Positions 21,819 to 32,660 of a DNA stretch of 64,000 bases are shown here, piece after piece (position 1 is the first letter of the stretch; every line of letters starts with the position of its first letter). The DNA comes from Larix kaempferi (Eukaryota; Streptophyta; Pinopsida; Pinales; Pinaceae). The notes under the pieces were generated by a model that saw nothing but the letters and a program-made list of their open reading frames with translations, made no database searches and was not told the DNA's origin. The DNA lies in NCBI GenBank assembly GCA_027924585.1, contig BSBM01000232.1, forward strand, positions 24,277,501 to 24,341,500. Reading direction: 5' to 3'. A program made the position numbers and the translations under genes.

Positions 21819-23407
21819 TGTTAGCACATATTTTGGTTTCCACCAAGGAAAGAATCAGAAATCCTAAAAATGGCTAGTTTCCAAGCGATTTCGAGCCAAA
21901 TGATAGAGCCACAATGGAAAGAACAAGAAAAACCAGCAAGAAAAGTGTCTTTCGCAACTAAAAGGGACTAAACGGGCTTCTTCTGCAACAAAAGGAGATT
22001 GGACGACCAAGATTGAAGAGCAGATCAGATCAGTGGTTAAAATGGTGTTCCGCAATCCCGTTTTTCCATTCCCGCAATCCGCATTGTGGATTACGGGTTG
22101 CGAAGCGACAATTTTCCGAGAGCGCAAAGATAAGTTTCCACATTCCGCATTGCGGATTTCGGATTGCGGAACGATGATTTTCCAAAGGGAGAAAAAATGG
22201 TTTCCGCATTCCGCATTGCAGATTGTGAAAAGGTAATTTTCCAAAAGTCACAGAGCCGAGATTCCAAATCCTTCATTCCACGTGGAGGATTGCGGATTGT
22301 AGAAAGGCCGTTGCGGAAGGGAAATTGCAGAAAGGTCGTTGCAAAAGGGAAATTGCAGAAAGAGAATTGCGGATCGAAGCAGGTTTCGTAGAACAAATCG
22401 CGACCGCCAAGAAATAAAGATTCTCGCAAGAAGGTGGCGCGTTTCAGAGCAACAAGGGGGGTCTGTTTCAGTTTCATGTCCTAATCAATCTAAAACAACC
22501 CGATTCGAAGGATGAGCAGGTGGATTCTGAGGCCCAATGGCACACTCCCAGCGCGTGAAATCCCCCACCATCACTCCGAAAAGAATCAAGGTGTGTTGAT
22601 TCGGGCGGCTCGGCTCGTGCGGCCTCATCATTCCCTGTGCGAGTTTGTTTCAAATTAGTTAGGATATTTTGATGCTCTGTAAGCCTATAAAGGCAAGGTC
22701 TGAAGTAGACCAAAAGGTTGGAAGTTTTTGTATCAGAGAGATTACTGCTCTGCGTATGTATTGAGCTCGGCCTCTTAATTCGATGAGAAGACCCAATTCT
22801 GGAGCTTGAGATTCCTGTGATGTGGGTTCCGATGTCTGTTATTTCCTGTGTATGTGTCCTGTCTTTGTATTTCCATTAATTGTTTTCTTCTACAGTACCT
22901 AAATATCAAGATTACATGGTCTGGAATTCATGTCCACATGCTCTAGATGCATATGACTAGGTATTATACCCTTTCCTCTAAAAGTTGTAGGTTAGAATTC
23001 ATTTTTAGATGCTCTAGCTTGTGATGAATCTATTCTCCTTTTTCTGCCTCCATCTATTGATCAATACGCCTTGAAAGAACCCCATCTACATTGCCTCTTG
23101 CCTCTGCATTCGTGGTCTGAATCTGTAACAAGACTATAAGCCTACCGAAGTTGACTCCATGCCCAACTGTCCTCTTGTTCTTAACCCCAACCAACCAAAA
23201 AACCCCTTTTAATTCATTGTTTGAAGGTCTAGCCACCACCTTACCAAATAATACAGCCTATTTAAGCTATATCCTGTTGCTGTAAGCGATAAAGAGAGAG
23301 CCCTCTCTGTGTTTGGGAAGGCTAGTTACCAACCACTAAAGATTGGTTTGAAACAATTAATTCATGGTCTTTCCTGCCGCAACCCAGGAAAATATTGAGT
23401 GATAACA
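21819..23407 (+). repeat. 3' LTR of inner Tat-like element (1589 bp)
   Basis: It starts TGTTAGCACATATTTTGG and ends ATTGAGTGATAACA, followed by the AGAGG target duplication. It contains a GCGGATT-rich block at 22030-22390 like the 5' LTR. Confidence 0.92.
22686..22693 (+). promoter_or_regulatory. Putative LTR TATA box (3' LTR)
   Basis: TATAAAGG in the same context as the 5' LTR copy at 13869. Confidence 0.5.
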
Positions 23408-24408
23408 AGAGGCATGGATTTTATGTTCCATAAATATGTTAGGACCGACTATTCTATGGTTTACCCACTCCCTAGCCATGTTTGGGAGAGTTTCCTACCT
23501 TTTGGGGGTCGAAATCCACTTAACCAACCTCACTTGGAGCCTTGGATTGGGATTGTCGCTCCTTGTCCCTTATCTAGGGAGCGAAAATTCCAACATTGTC
23601 TCTCCTTGCTAACCTTATAGGGAGCGAAAATTTCATATTTTTCGTTGTGTGGCCTTCTTTAGGGGAGCGACAATCTTGTTGAAACTACTTTGCCTTGATT
23701 TTAGGGTCAAGATTCAAATTTGATTTTTGGTGTATCATCTTATCTTTTGAGTATCCTTTCAATTGCCATTCAAAGTAACCTAAATATCCCCTGATCCACC
23801 TTCTCCTCACTTGATCCAACTCTTTCTCCCAAGTAGTTTCGTCTTTCCATCCTATAAAGAGAGCTTTACATATTGGCTCAAGGTGGGGCAAGGAACTTAG
23901 AGAGGTGGTCCTTATGATGTTGTGGTGCTCAAAGGGATTTGGAAGGGGAGCTTGAAGGACATGTTGTTGCAAAGTTAGGTATAACATTGTATATGTTGCT
24001 TGTGGCTTTCATTTTAATATAACTTAGCCTATTTCTCCCAATTTCATATCTTTCATGATGAATGCATGAATTTGTCTATCTTTTAGCAGATAGATCTTTG
24101 TTTATACACTTGTTTCTTTGGAGAAGATATTGTCTTGTGCTTGTAAAGAGGTCCATAATCCCAGATCTCAAATCTAGGAGCTAGATCAACCAAAGAGCAA
24201 TGAGGACAACCATCGAAAGTAAGGTAGGTCATCTATCTTCCTTGTTTCTTCCATAGCTTATTTGCTTATGTATGAACTAGGTCTAGGAAGATGTTAGTGT
24301 CTATTTGTTTTGCTTCTATCTTGGATTAGGATTAGGATTAGGGATCTAGGGAACCTTCTTATGTCCAAGAGAAGTTCTACCTATTTGTAGGGAGAATTTT
24401 CTACCACA
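23408..24408 (+). repeat. 3' LTR of outer element, right piece
   Basis: After the AGAGG target duplication the sequence continues the outer LTR (matches 10158-11148) and ends TTTTCTACCACA. AGAGG follows at 24409-24413. Confidence 0.82.
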
Positions 24409-24476
24409 AGAGGCCCAAAATTTTACACTTACATAATGTAAGTACCAAATTACCAAAACAAAATGTGATATTTATA

Positions 24477-24574
24477 ATATTTACTTTATTAATTTTTTAT
24501 TCATTTACGATATTTACTTTATTATTTTTTTATTCATTTACAATATTTACTTTATTATTTTTTTATTCATGTAC
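24477..24574 (+). repeat. 33-bp tandem repeat, 3 copies
   Basis: ATATTTACTTTATT(A/T)ATTTTT-type units start at 24477, 24510 and 24543. One related unit occurs alone at about 31865-31895. Confidence 0.85.
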
Positions 24575-24670
24575 TTTCTCGAGAATGTGACAAGTTATCT
24601 CTTCGTCATTCAAAATTCAAAATAAACAATTATAAAAAAATTAATTAATTAATTAATTCAAAATAAACAA

Positions 24671-24692
24671 TTATATATATATATATATATAA
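24671..24692 (+). repeat. (TA)n microsatellite
   Basis: About 11 uninterrupted TA units, preceded by (TTAA)n-like sequence. Confidence 0.9.
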
Positions 24693-26228
24693 TAGCAGGT
24701 AATTGATGCATGGATATCGCCTACCTCATGCATGGATAGCAGGTAGTGAGACTTGTGTGTTCACCAACAACAAGTTAAGTGGTTTTTTTTTTAAAGTGGA
24801 AAAAAACCAGTACTTTTGTTATTTCTATGGAAATCAAAAAGTACAAAGATATTTGATCTCAGTTCTTGAGCTGAAAGCTCATACAACTTTTCAAAGTTAA
24901 GTGGTTATGTTAGTTATATTTTATCGTTTTAATTAAAACAAATTCCATTTAATTTATTTGAAACGATAATGTGTAATTTTTTTTTATTTAATTAAAGATT
25001 GTACATAAGCATTATGTGTTAATTAATGTCTAATTGACATATATTAAAGATGTAGTCTACATATTCTACGTTTTCAACATTTTTCGAGCATATTTTTTGG
25101 TTTTTTTTTTTAGAGTTTGTTGGAAATCTTTAAAAAATCTTAGAATCACATATATTAACTATGGAACTGCATAATTTGCATGTTCCCACCAAAACCCACC
25201 ATAAAGTTCAAAACGTAGAATAAATAGACTACTCCTATATTAAATAACTTATATTAATTAATGTTTAACATATGCTAATTTGTTTAAGCATTTATATTAA
25301 TATAAATTTTAATGGTTAAACATTAATGCAAATGTTATTTTATATGTATATAAATTATATCTATTTGAATGATTACATTGTTTGTAACCATTAACAACAC
25401 AAATTAAGTCACATAGTCGACAGTCAAGTTGTCATGGAAAATTACTGTCAAAATAATTCCATGGTAGTTTCATTATAGGAGTTACATGGAATATGCTAAT
25501 GACGATATATGTGCTTAGATCACCACCTAACTTGCAAGGAAAGAAACAAAGTTAAAACTACCTAAATGATCTATCCTCCAAAACATTAGAAAGTAGATTT
25601 AGTACTAGGTGGTCTCAAGATGGCCTAATCAAAAGCCCCAAAACTATAGATTTTTTTAAAACTATAGATATAAGTGTCAACCCTCAAATCAAGAGCCATC
25701 ATATCCTTAACATTTTTAGGCATCTTTTGCCTAGGTACCAATAACACTTGTTTACATGCATATGAGAAATAGAAGCTTTCACTCAACACATAGGTGAGAG
25801 TATGTGTTTAATTTTAACCTAACTAGGACCTAGAAATTGTATTAATGACGATTTATGCCTTGAATCGGGATCAATTATCGTTAGATTGCGAGGAAATAGA
25901 GGTCATGGTAAGGGCCGAAAAACTCCTCCATTGTCACCATCACCACCGCCATAGTCAACCCTTGCATCGGAGTTGGCAGTCATAATGCGCTCCTTGGAAA
26001 CAATCATGGCAACTTTAAACAGGAACCCATGGATGGGTGTAGAAATTGGAGCACTCTAGGTGGGTCGATAAATCCTAGAAAGGGTAGGAGGCCTGGGGCA
26101 GGAACCCCTTCAGGACATTTCCAAGGAATTCCAAAAGATAAAGATTCATGAGTTTGCATGGGGTCGTCTGGGGGGACAAGCTTAAGCATGGCTAGAAGGC
26201 TCAGATGATTTGTATTGAATTAGTATAC

Positions 26229-26780
26229 CTCCTATTCAAAGACCGAGATGGCCATATTCCAATGTAAAGGAGATGCCCTGAACTGGTGGTTAGATCTTGA
26301 GAAGCAACTCCACCTCACTTTGCATAGTGTCTCTTAGGAGTTGTTTGAAGAAAGATTCCACATGAAGTATTTTCCAACTTACTTCAAGGAGGAGCAGGCA
26401 GGTGCATTCACAATCTAGTGCAAGGGAGCAAAACAGTGGAGGAATACAAAGCTAGATTCATGGAGCTAGTAAAGTATGTTCTATATATGAACTTAGTCGA
26501 ACACCAGGTTAAGCATTTTGTTTATGGACTAAACCATAAGATCAGGGCTTCTGTGCAAATATGGAAACCAATTACAATTGCTTTGGAAGTCAAATATACT
26601 TGTTATGTAGAAGAGATGTCCGATGCAAGAGGGGGAAGTAAGTTGATAGGTTCTCATCAGTCAAGATTTTCAGGGAAGGCCTCGCGTCCCTTTTTTAGGG
26701 GAGGACAATATAGACCCCCTCCCTATGGAAACAGGTTCACACCAAGGGGTAATATTTCAATAAACACGATGTCTTAGGAT
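26229..26780 (+). pseudogene. gag of chromovirus
   Basis: FQCKGDALNWWLDLEK and ELFEERFHMKYFP (frame starting about 26257) are followed, after a frameshift near 26410, by QGSKTVEEYKARFMEL and a basic tail. The pattern W...F...F...Y.P...QG..TV.EY...F is the retrotransposon Gag core. A TAG near 26336 breaks the first part. No intact zinc knuckle was found downstream. Confidence 0.8.
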
Positions 26781-27079
26781 TTATCAGGGACTTATGAGAA
26801 TACAAGGCAATCTCAGGGAAGCTTCAGTAGGGGTGCTAGAGGTCCCAGGGGAAGGAACACATTTTAGGGGGCTCCGCCAAGGATTATGCAAGCCCCACCT
26901 CATCTATCTTTTTGGGGGTGCGGGGGTCCCCATTTCCATCAAGATTTCCATAAGGAAAATTCTGGCAACATGCATAGAGAAGGAAAGATACCAATGGGAA
27001 GCTCTGGCAATGATCACTAAATTCATGCAGTGGTTAACGATCACCAAGCATAACATCAATCCACAATAGTGGAATCCAC

Positions 27080-27514
27080 ATGTAATGTAAACAATGTTAT
27101 TCTTAAAATTTATTTGATCCTGGTGCAACAGATAGTTTCATTTCACCATATGCAATAGATATATGTGGGTTGGCATCTTGCAAGAACGGTGACTTTAAAC
27201 TAGTTGAGATGGCTTCAGGAGTGAAGAAAGTGGTAGGTCCTAGTGTGAATGAGTGTTGGGTTGACTTAGGAGTATGCACTACCAAGATGAGGGCATATGA
27301 CCTCATCATCAGCATGGATTGGTTAGAAGCTCATCGAGTTTTCTTAGATTTTTATGCAAAGAGAGTGTTATGCCTTAACAATGAAGGATGGTCAATTCAA
27401 CTCCAGGGTTTTAGAAGGAAAGTCTCTCTTCATTTGAATTTTGATCTCCACGATGAAAGCAAAGCGATGTCTAAGGAAATGGTGTCAGTTATTTGTAGTA
27501 GAGGTAGTAAGTAA
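27080..27514 (+). pseudogene. Aspartic protease of chromovirus
   Basis: FDPGATDSFIS gives the retropepsin active site (Asp at 27116-27118; relatives have Asp-Ser-Gly-Ala or Asp-Pro-Gly-Ala). The frame continues through YDLIISMDWLEAHR, which corresponds to the conserved (V)ILGMDWL segment, to a stop at 27512. There is no start codon in a sensible position. The open frame upstream ends in non-matching sequence, so it is a polyprotein fragment. Confidence 0.82.
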
Positions 27515-27539
27515 TGAGAAGGGACCCATTCTAAACCCA

Positions 27540-28215
27540 TACCTAGTTCTGTCATAATTCAAGGACATTTTTTCGAAAGAGTTGTCGAGGTTACCTCCAG
27601 AAAGGGAACTTGATTTTACAATTGAACTAAAAAGTGGTGTGGAACCAATCTCTAAGACTCCTTACATAATGACAACGCCAAAGCTTTGTGAGTTGCAAAT
27701 ACAATTGAAGGAACTACTAGACCTAGGTGTCATTAGACCTAGTGTTTCTCCATGGGGTGCACCAGTTATCTTTGTAAAGAAGAAGGATGGCTCCCTAAGA
27801 TTGTGCATAGATTACAGGGATCTAAATAAAGCCACAGTAAAGAATAGGTACCCGATACCTAGAATTGATGACTTCTTTGATCAAATGAAAGGGGCTTCCA
27901 TCTTTTCTAAAATTAATTTGCGATCATGGTATCACCAACTAAGGATTAAAGAGGGTGACATTCCCAAAACTGCTTTCCAAACTCAATTTGGGCATTACGA
28001 ATTCATTGTAGTGTTGTTTGGTTTAACCAATGTGCAAACTATAATCATGAGCCTCATGAATGACGTTTTTCGTAAGTACTTAGACTGCTTTGTGCAGATA
28101 TTTTTAGATAATATTCTTATCTACTCTAAGAGTGAGAAGGAGCATGAAGAACATTTGAGGCTAGTCTTGTCATGCTTGCGAGAGCATAAGTTGTATGGTA
28201 AGTTGTTTGAAATGT
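27540..28215 (+). pseudogene. Reverse transcriptase of chromovirus
   Basis: [52 protein letters not shown] and WYHQLRI mark the fingers and palm. The catalytic box reads FLDN at 28101-28112, where active relatives have (Y/F)-x-Asp-Asp, so the second Asp is now Asn. The frame shifts near 28215, after KLYGK; the following [15 protein letters not shown] continues in another frame. The enzyme is inactive. Confidence 0.88.
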
Positions 28216-28900
28216 CATTTCTTCCATAAGGAGATTTACTACTTGGGACATATCATCTCAAGAAAAGGGATCTTTGTAGGCCCAGAAAAAGTGAAATCCA
28301 TCAAGGATTGTCCAATTCCGAAGAATGCACATGAAGCGAGTAGCTTCATGGGGTTAGAGGGGTATTATCGAAGGTTCGTGGAAGGGTTCTCAAATATTGC
28401 TAAACCCATTACCACCCTGTAACACAAGGGAATTAGGTATGAACGGACCAAGGATTGTGATGCCTCTTTTGTGGATTTGAAAAGACTACTAACTAGTGCA
28501 CCAATCCTTGTGTGACAGATATGGATAAAGACTTTACGGTATGCACAGATTCTTTGAAGCAAGGATTGGGTGTGGTATTGATGCAAGAAGATGGAGTAAT
28601 ATCTTATGCATCTCGTAAATTGAAACCTCGTGAGGAACTTTATGCTACACATGATTTAGAGTTGGAATTAGTTATGTTGGATCTAAAGTTGTGGAGGCAC
28701 TACCTTGTAGGGCGAAGCTTCACACTCAAGAGTGATCATCAGAGCATGCAATACATTTTCACACAAAGGGATTTGAATGCTAGGCAAAGACAATTGAGCG
28801 AATTTATGAACGACTATGAATTCGGCATAGCATACATCAAATGGAAGGATAATATAGTGGTTGATTCCCTAAGTAGAAGGTGGAGGCAGGCTTCTCCTTA
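28216..28900 (+). pseudogene. RT connection and RNase H of chromovirus
   Basis: YYLGHIISRKGI, SFMGLEGYYRRFVEGFS and, after stops near 28421 and 28515, [21 protein letters not shown] with the first RNase H Asp region. [37 protein letters not shown] and [11 protein letters not shown] follow. In relatives the first motif is VxTDAS, so Thr-Asp is kept. The frame 28512-28898 is open. Confidence 0.85.
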
Positions 28901-29873
28901 GTTCCCTTGAAAGTGGATTTAAGAGATATGGTGTTAGAACAACTTTTGGGGGATAGTTGGTATCTAAAAGTGACATTGGTGCGACAAAGTGGGAGGCCGA
29001 TAGAACCTAAGTATGAAGGGTATCGTCTATAGGCAGATGGATTGTTGCGATTTCAAGGGAGGTTGTATATCCCTGAGGAGGGGGATATTAGAAACACTGT
29101 CCTCGGAGAGGCCCATAGAGCACTTTACTATGCACATCCGAGGGTAAAGAAAATGCACACAAACATGCAGAAACTCTTCTTTTGGGTTGGTATGAAGTGT
29201 GATGTGGTTCAATTCGTTACAAGATTCCTCGAGTGTCAACAAGTGAAGGATGATCATCACCACCCAGCGAGGATTTTGCAACCACACAACATTCCTATGT
29301 CTAAATGGGAGGTCATATCCATTGAATTTTTGGTGGGTTCGCCCCTCACTCTACAAAGACACAATGTTGTTTTGGTTGTAGTGGATAAACTAACCAAAAC
29401 TGCACATTTCATTCGCATCCAAGATACCTATGATGTCTCTGATGTGGCATACGTGTTTATAAATCAGATCATCTGTTACCATGGATTCCCTAAGAAAATA
29501 ATCTCTAATAGGGATTCTCGATATAAGTCACGGTTTTGGACAAGTCTACAGTCAGCTTTGGGGACTCAATTGAACTTAAGTACAACTTATCCCTCTGAGA
29601 CAGATGGGAGACGGAGAGGGTAAATCAAGTGTTGGAAGATATGCTTAGAATGTATATTATGGACCAACATAACCATTGGGAAAAATATATCCCTCTTGTA
29701 GAGTTTGCATATAACAATAGTTACCATAGCTCAATTGGGATGCCTCTATATCAAGCTCTGTATGGAAGGCCATGCAGTACACCATTAAGTTGGGATAGGT
29801 TAGAAGATCGAGTTATAGTTGGGCCTGAGTTGATTAAGGAGATGGAAGAGCAAGTGATTCAGACCAGGAAGTG
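28901..29873 (+). pseudogene. Integrase of chromovirus
   Basis: The zinc-binding region includes HRALYYAHPRVKKMH and FLECQQVKDDHHHPA. The core has SKWEVISIEFLVG, where relatives have Asp in place of the Glu, and IISNRDSRYKSRFW, where the catalytic Asp is Asn. The third motif is thrown out of frame by an apparent one-base deletion in ACAGATGGGAGACGGAGAGG (about 29598-29617; relatives read TDGQTERVNQ). The frame then continues as NQVLEDMLRMY and ends at 29872. Two of three catalytic residues are lost. Confidence 0.87.
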
Positions 29874-30371
29874 ATTAAAAGAAGCTCAGATAGACAAAAG
29901 AGTTATGTCGTTGTGCATAGAACGAATAGAAGTTACAAGGTCGAGGATCGAGTGTTTATTCATATCCGACCAAATAAAATTACCATTAAACTTGGAAAGG
30001 GGACAAAATTGTCACCGCGATTTATAGGGCCATTTGAGATTTTGGAAAGAATCAGACCAATCACCTATCGTCTTGCATTGCCACCCCACTTGCATAAAAC
30101 TCATAATGTATTTCATGTATTTGTATCACGGTATTATGTGGTCGATGAGACTCACAAACTTAACTGGAAGGAATTGCAAGCCTCGAGCAGGGGAACTTTT
30201 ATGGTCGAACCATCACGCATACTAGAGTGTAGGGTTCGATAGCTCAGGAACCATCTTGTGGACCAAGTTAAGGTCTAGTCGAACATGTATAGCCTAGGGT
30301 CTGCTACCTTGAAGGATGTTGAAACCACCCATCGTGATTATCCTGAACTATTTGATATTTGGAACAATTAA
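29874..30371 (+). pseudogene. Integrase tail with chromodomain
   Basis: [15 protein letters not shown] and [18 protein letters not shown] are the conserved stretch that precedes the chromodomain. [24 protein letters not shown] then a TAG (30275-30277, where relatives have Trp) and SNMYSLGSATLKDVETTH down to YPELFDI form the chromodomain. It ends at TAA 30369-30371. Chromodomains direct chromovirus integration to marked chromatin. This places the element among chromodomain-bearing Ty3 elements; lineage within them is not clear. Confidence 0.82.
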
Positions 30372-31452
30372 ACTTTATCGTGCACATCTTTACTTATGCA
30401 TTAGAGTTGACTATATTTATGAAACTAGTATTTTGGACATACTTATACTTATGTGGAGTCTCACAAGAATTTTATCATTTCATGTGTTTATGGTTATGTC
30501 ATATTCTCCTTTTGTGCACTTTTGGTACATGGGTACCAACTTAAAATTATGTTTATAAATGAGAATATGATGTATTATTATAGTTAATGAGCATGCATGG
30601 TTATGCTGAAAACAATGGTAACACATTGGTGATGGTACAAATGTGTGATAATAATTATACTTGATTATTGATCCTATAAGCTAACTTGTAGGTACATGGG
30701 CTATTTCTATCCAAGTGTCTTATTCCTTTTATTACATATGATGTGAGGCTAGTATGATGTCAAGGGCATCAAGGATAAAGTGATATGTTTGGAAACATAT
30801 GATGGGAATGGATATATATATATGCTATGACATGTGTGCAAGTGTTGTTGGTAACAGGTAATGCAGTTACCCAAACTGGTTATCCATTGACAAAACTCTC
30901 AAAGTAGTGGCATAGTAGGACTCATTATTGGGATTTGACACTGGATCTATTAGGAGGGAGGAGTTTCCCATCGTGTATCCTCTAGACTTGGAGTCGTGGG
31001 AGGGATATGGTGGACACGCTCCCCTAAACATGTGATGATGACTACCAGATGCTTGCTGGAGAAGTTAGATCGATGTAGTCAATGCTTCCACCTTTAGGGT
31101 TGTATAGATGGTTAGGTCGGTGTACCCGACACATGATGGTATATACCAACAGAGGAACCATAGGAAGGGAAGGGAGTGGAAGTAGGTTAGGGAGGATGGG
31201 TGAATATAGGCTAGCTATGAGCCTAATTGGGGAGAAATTATTCTTCTTGTTCCTAGTACATAGTGTTTGTTATATAAATGAATACATGAATCTTTTGATA
31301 TTGCTTGTTTTGTCTTCCTTATTCGGTAGTGTTGAATTGTCAAATGATGAATGAATAATGCAATTATGACATGATTGTTTTTAATTAACAATGGTTCATA
31401 TAATTCCTTTTGACTCTAACTTCAAGACGAAGTTTCTTGAAGGAGGTGTGTA
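30372..31452 (+). other. 3' non-coding region of chromovirus
   Basis: No domain is recognisable; it lies between the chromodomain stop and the presumed LTR start. GAAGGAGGTG at 31439-31448 may be the polypurine tract. Confidence 0.45.
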
Positions 31453-31537
31453 TGTAATGCCCCACACTATGCTTCCATTATATGTTGCACATTATTTGGA
31501 TATATGTGAATTTAGATTGTTAAGTTTAAAATATGTG

Positions 31538-31577
<40 letters not shown>

Positions 31578-31661
31578 TTAATTAATACACACACCTACAC
31601 ATATGTATATGTGTGTGTGTGTGTGTGTACACACACATATACATATGTGTAGGTGTGTGTA

Positions 31662-31698
<37 letters not shown>

Positions 31699-31900
31699 AC
31701 ACACACGCACACACATATATATCACACACACATGTAATGGATCTTGTGGATGATTGACCATATATTTAAAAGTGTATTGGAGTCATTGTTAAGTTAAATA
31801 GTGTGATTAATCCGATCAAGGATGATAACATAAATGTAGGTGAGACAATAAATATTTACAATATTTACTTTATTATTTTGTATTCATGTAACTTCTTGAC
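31453..31900 (+). repeat. Possible start of chromovirus 3' LTR
   Basis: TGTAATGCCCCACACTATGC follows a purine-rich stretch at the expected distance after pol and resembles LTR starts such as 7539. There is no partner LTR to confirm it, and the right end is unknown; the coordinate given is only a minimum. Confidence 0.4.
31540..31696. repeat. Long imperfect palindrome of microsatellites
   Basis: Arm one, (TA)n-TTAA-ATACACACACCTACACATATGT-ATAT(GT)n, is followed by its reverse complement through (AC)n-ATATACATATGTGTAGGTGTGT-ATTAATTA(TA)n. Arms are more than 40 bases with a loop of about 10 nt near 31619-31628 and an 8-nt TTAATTAA bulge on one side. It could form a hairpin or cruciform. Confidence 0.88.
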
Positions 31901-32555
31901 TTGAATTAATGAGTTATGGTAGGATATTTTAATTGTCATTAATTGCTTTTATGGGGAGCCATGTGGGGGATAGTGGAAATTAATTGATAGTGGGAAGATG
32001 TGTATGGGAGTCAATGAAGGATGGGATAAGGGGAAGAATCATCGACAGTTGAGGGGGTTGAAATTTTATTTTAGGAAGAGGGTGAAATTTTTTGGTGGAT
32101 GAAAAAGAACTTGGAGTGAAATTGCTTTGAAAGGGTGCACTATTATGTCTGAGAAGTTTGGGCATGTGGGCCAGAGAAACTTTCTGAGTTCTCTGGGATG
32201 AGTCAAATAGACTGCTCCCGGTAGGCTAGGAGGTTACATCAGTTTGGGTACTGCTGTGCTTATTGCAAATTTCAAGATTCTTAGAGAAGACATGGGACTT
32301 TTCAAATGGGATAAACAATTATTCCATTTGTTAAATTTATTTTAAGTTATGGAAATTTAAAATTTAGCTATATTGCTTATTATAAGCTTCTCAAATCTTA
32401 TTAATGTGTTATTTAAAATAAAAATGATGTCAGGTTCAATTTGCTTAATACCAGTTATTACAAAGAAACAGTGGATAAAACTTTGTTTACATCTTCCGGC
32501 TTCCTTAAATGATTTCAATAGAGAGGGACTCCATAAGAGCCCCTACATATATTGT

Positions 32556-32660
32556 AAAGATATGGGATTCTAGGATTTTGTAAAAATACCATAAAGATAT
32601 GGGTTTCTAGGGTTTTGTAAAAATATCATAAAGATATGGGTTTCTAGGATATCATTTATG
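32556..32660 (+). repeat. 37-bp tandem repeat, about 2.5 copies
   Basis: AAAGATATGGG(A/T)TTCTAGG units begin at 32556, 32593 and 32630. Confidence 0.85.

Larger units (their letters stand above)
12973..23407 (+). mobile_element. Tat-like Ty3 LTR retrotransposon (nested, coding, inactive)
   Basis: This 10.4-kb element has LTRs at 12973-14582 and 21819-23407 that start TGTTAG and end GATAACA. It is flanked by the target duplication AGAGG (12968-12972, 23408-23412). The order is primer site, gag, aspartic protease, archaeal-type RNase H, RT, RNase H, integrase. Frames are broken by stops, frameshifts, a 23-bp duplication, a deletion of the RT active site and an antisense solo LTR. LTRs differ at about one base in ten over the first 85 bases by eye, so the insertion is old. 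No purine tract adjoins the 3' LTR; the nearest is about 60 bases upstream (21732-21758). Confidence 0.92.
10109..24408 (+). mobile_element. Short Tat-like LTR element, split by a nested insertion
   Basis: The 5' LTR (10109-11148) is followed by a TTGGCGACTCCGCTGGGGA primer site. About 1.8 kb of non-coding sequence comes next, then the 3' LTR in two pieces, 12941-12972 and 23408-24408, separated by the nested element 12973-23407. AGAGG flanks the element on both sides (10104-10108 and 24409-24413). Without the nested element it would be about 3.9 kb with no coding capacity, so it is a non-autonomous derivative that shares a Tat-type primer site with the inner element. The first ~20 bases of the 3' LTR cannot be aligned to the 5' LTR, which weakens the left-boundary call. 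Confidence 0.7.
24414..26228. other. AT-rich sequence without recognisable gene
   Basis: It holds an A/T-rich 33-bp tandem triplet, a (TA)n tract and then unique-looking sequence. The last part, from about 25850, may be 5' untranslated or early gag sequence of the following chromovirus, but I could not find its 5' LTR or primer site. Confidence 0.5.
26229..31452 (+). mobile_element. Degenerate Ty3 chromovirus
   Basis: Recognisable pieces of gag, protease, RT, RNase H, integrase and a C-terminal chromodomain follow in the standard chromovirus order on the plus strand, in several frames with many stops. About 1 kb of non-coding sequence follows the stop at 30371. A likely 3' LTR start (GAAGGAGGTG... 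then TGTAATGCCCCAC) lies at 31453. No 5' LTR or primer site was found, so the left end is unknown and may be deleted. Confidence 0.82.

Noticed and set aside
24477-31895. Shared 33-bp A/T-rich unit at 24543 and about 31865 as remains of a chromovirus LTR pair
   Set aside because: Similarity does not extend beyond about 35 A/T-rich bases, so it does not support paired LTRs.
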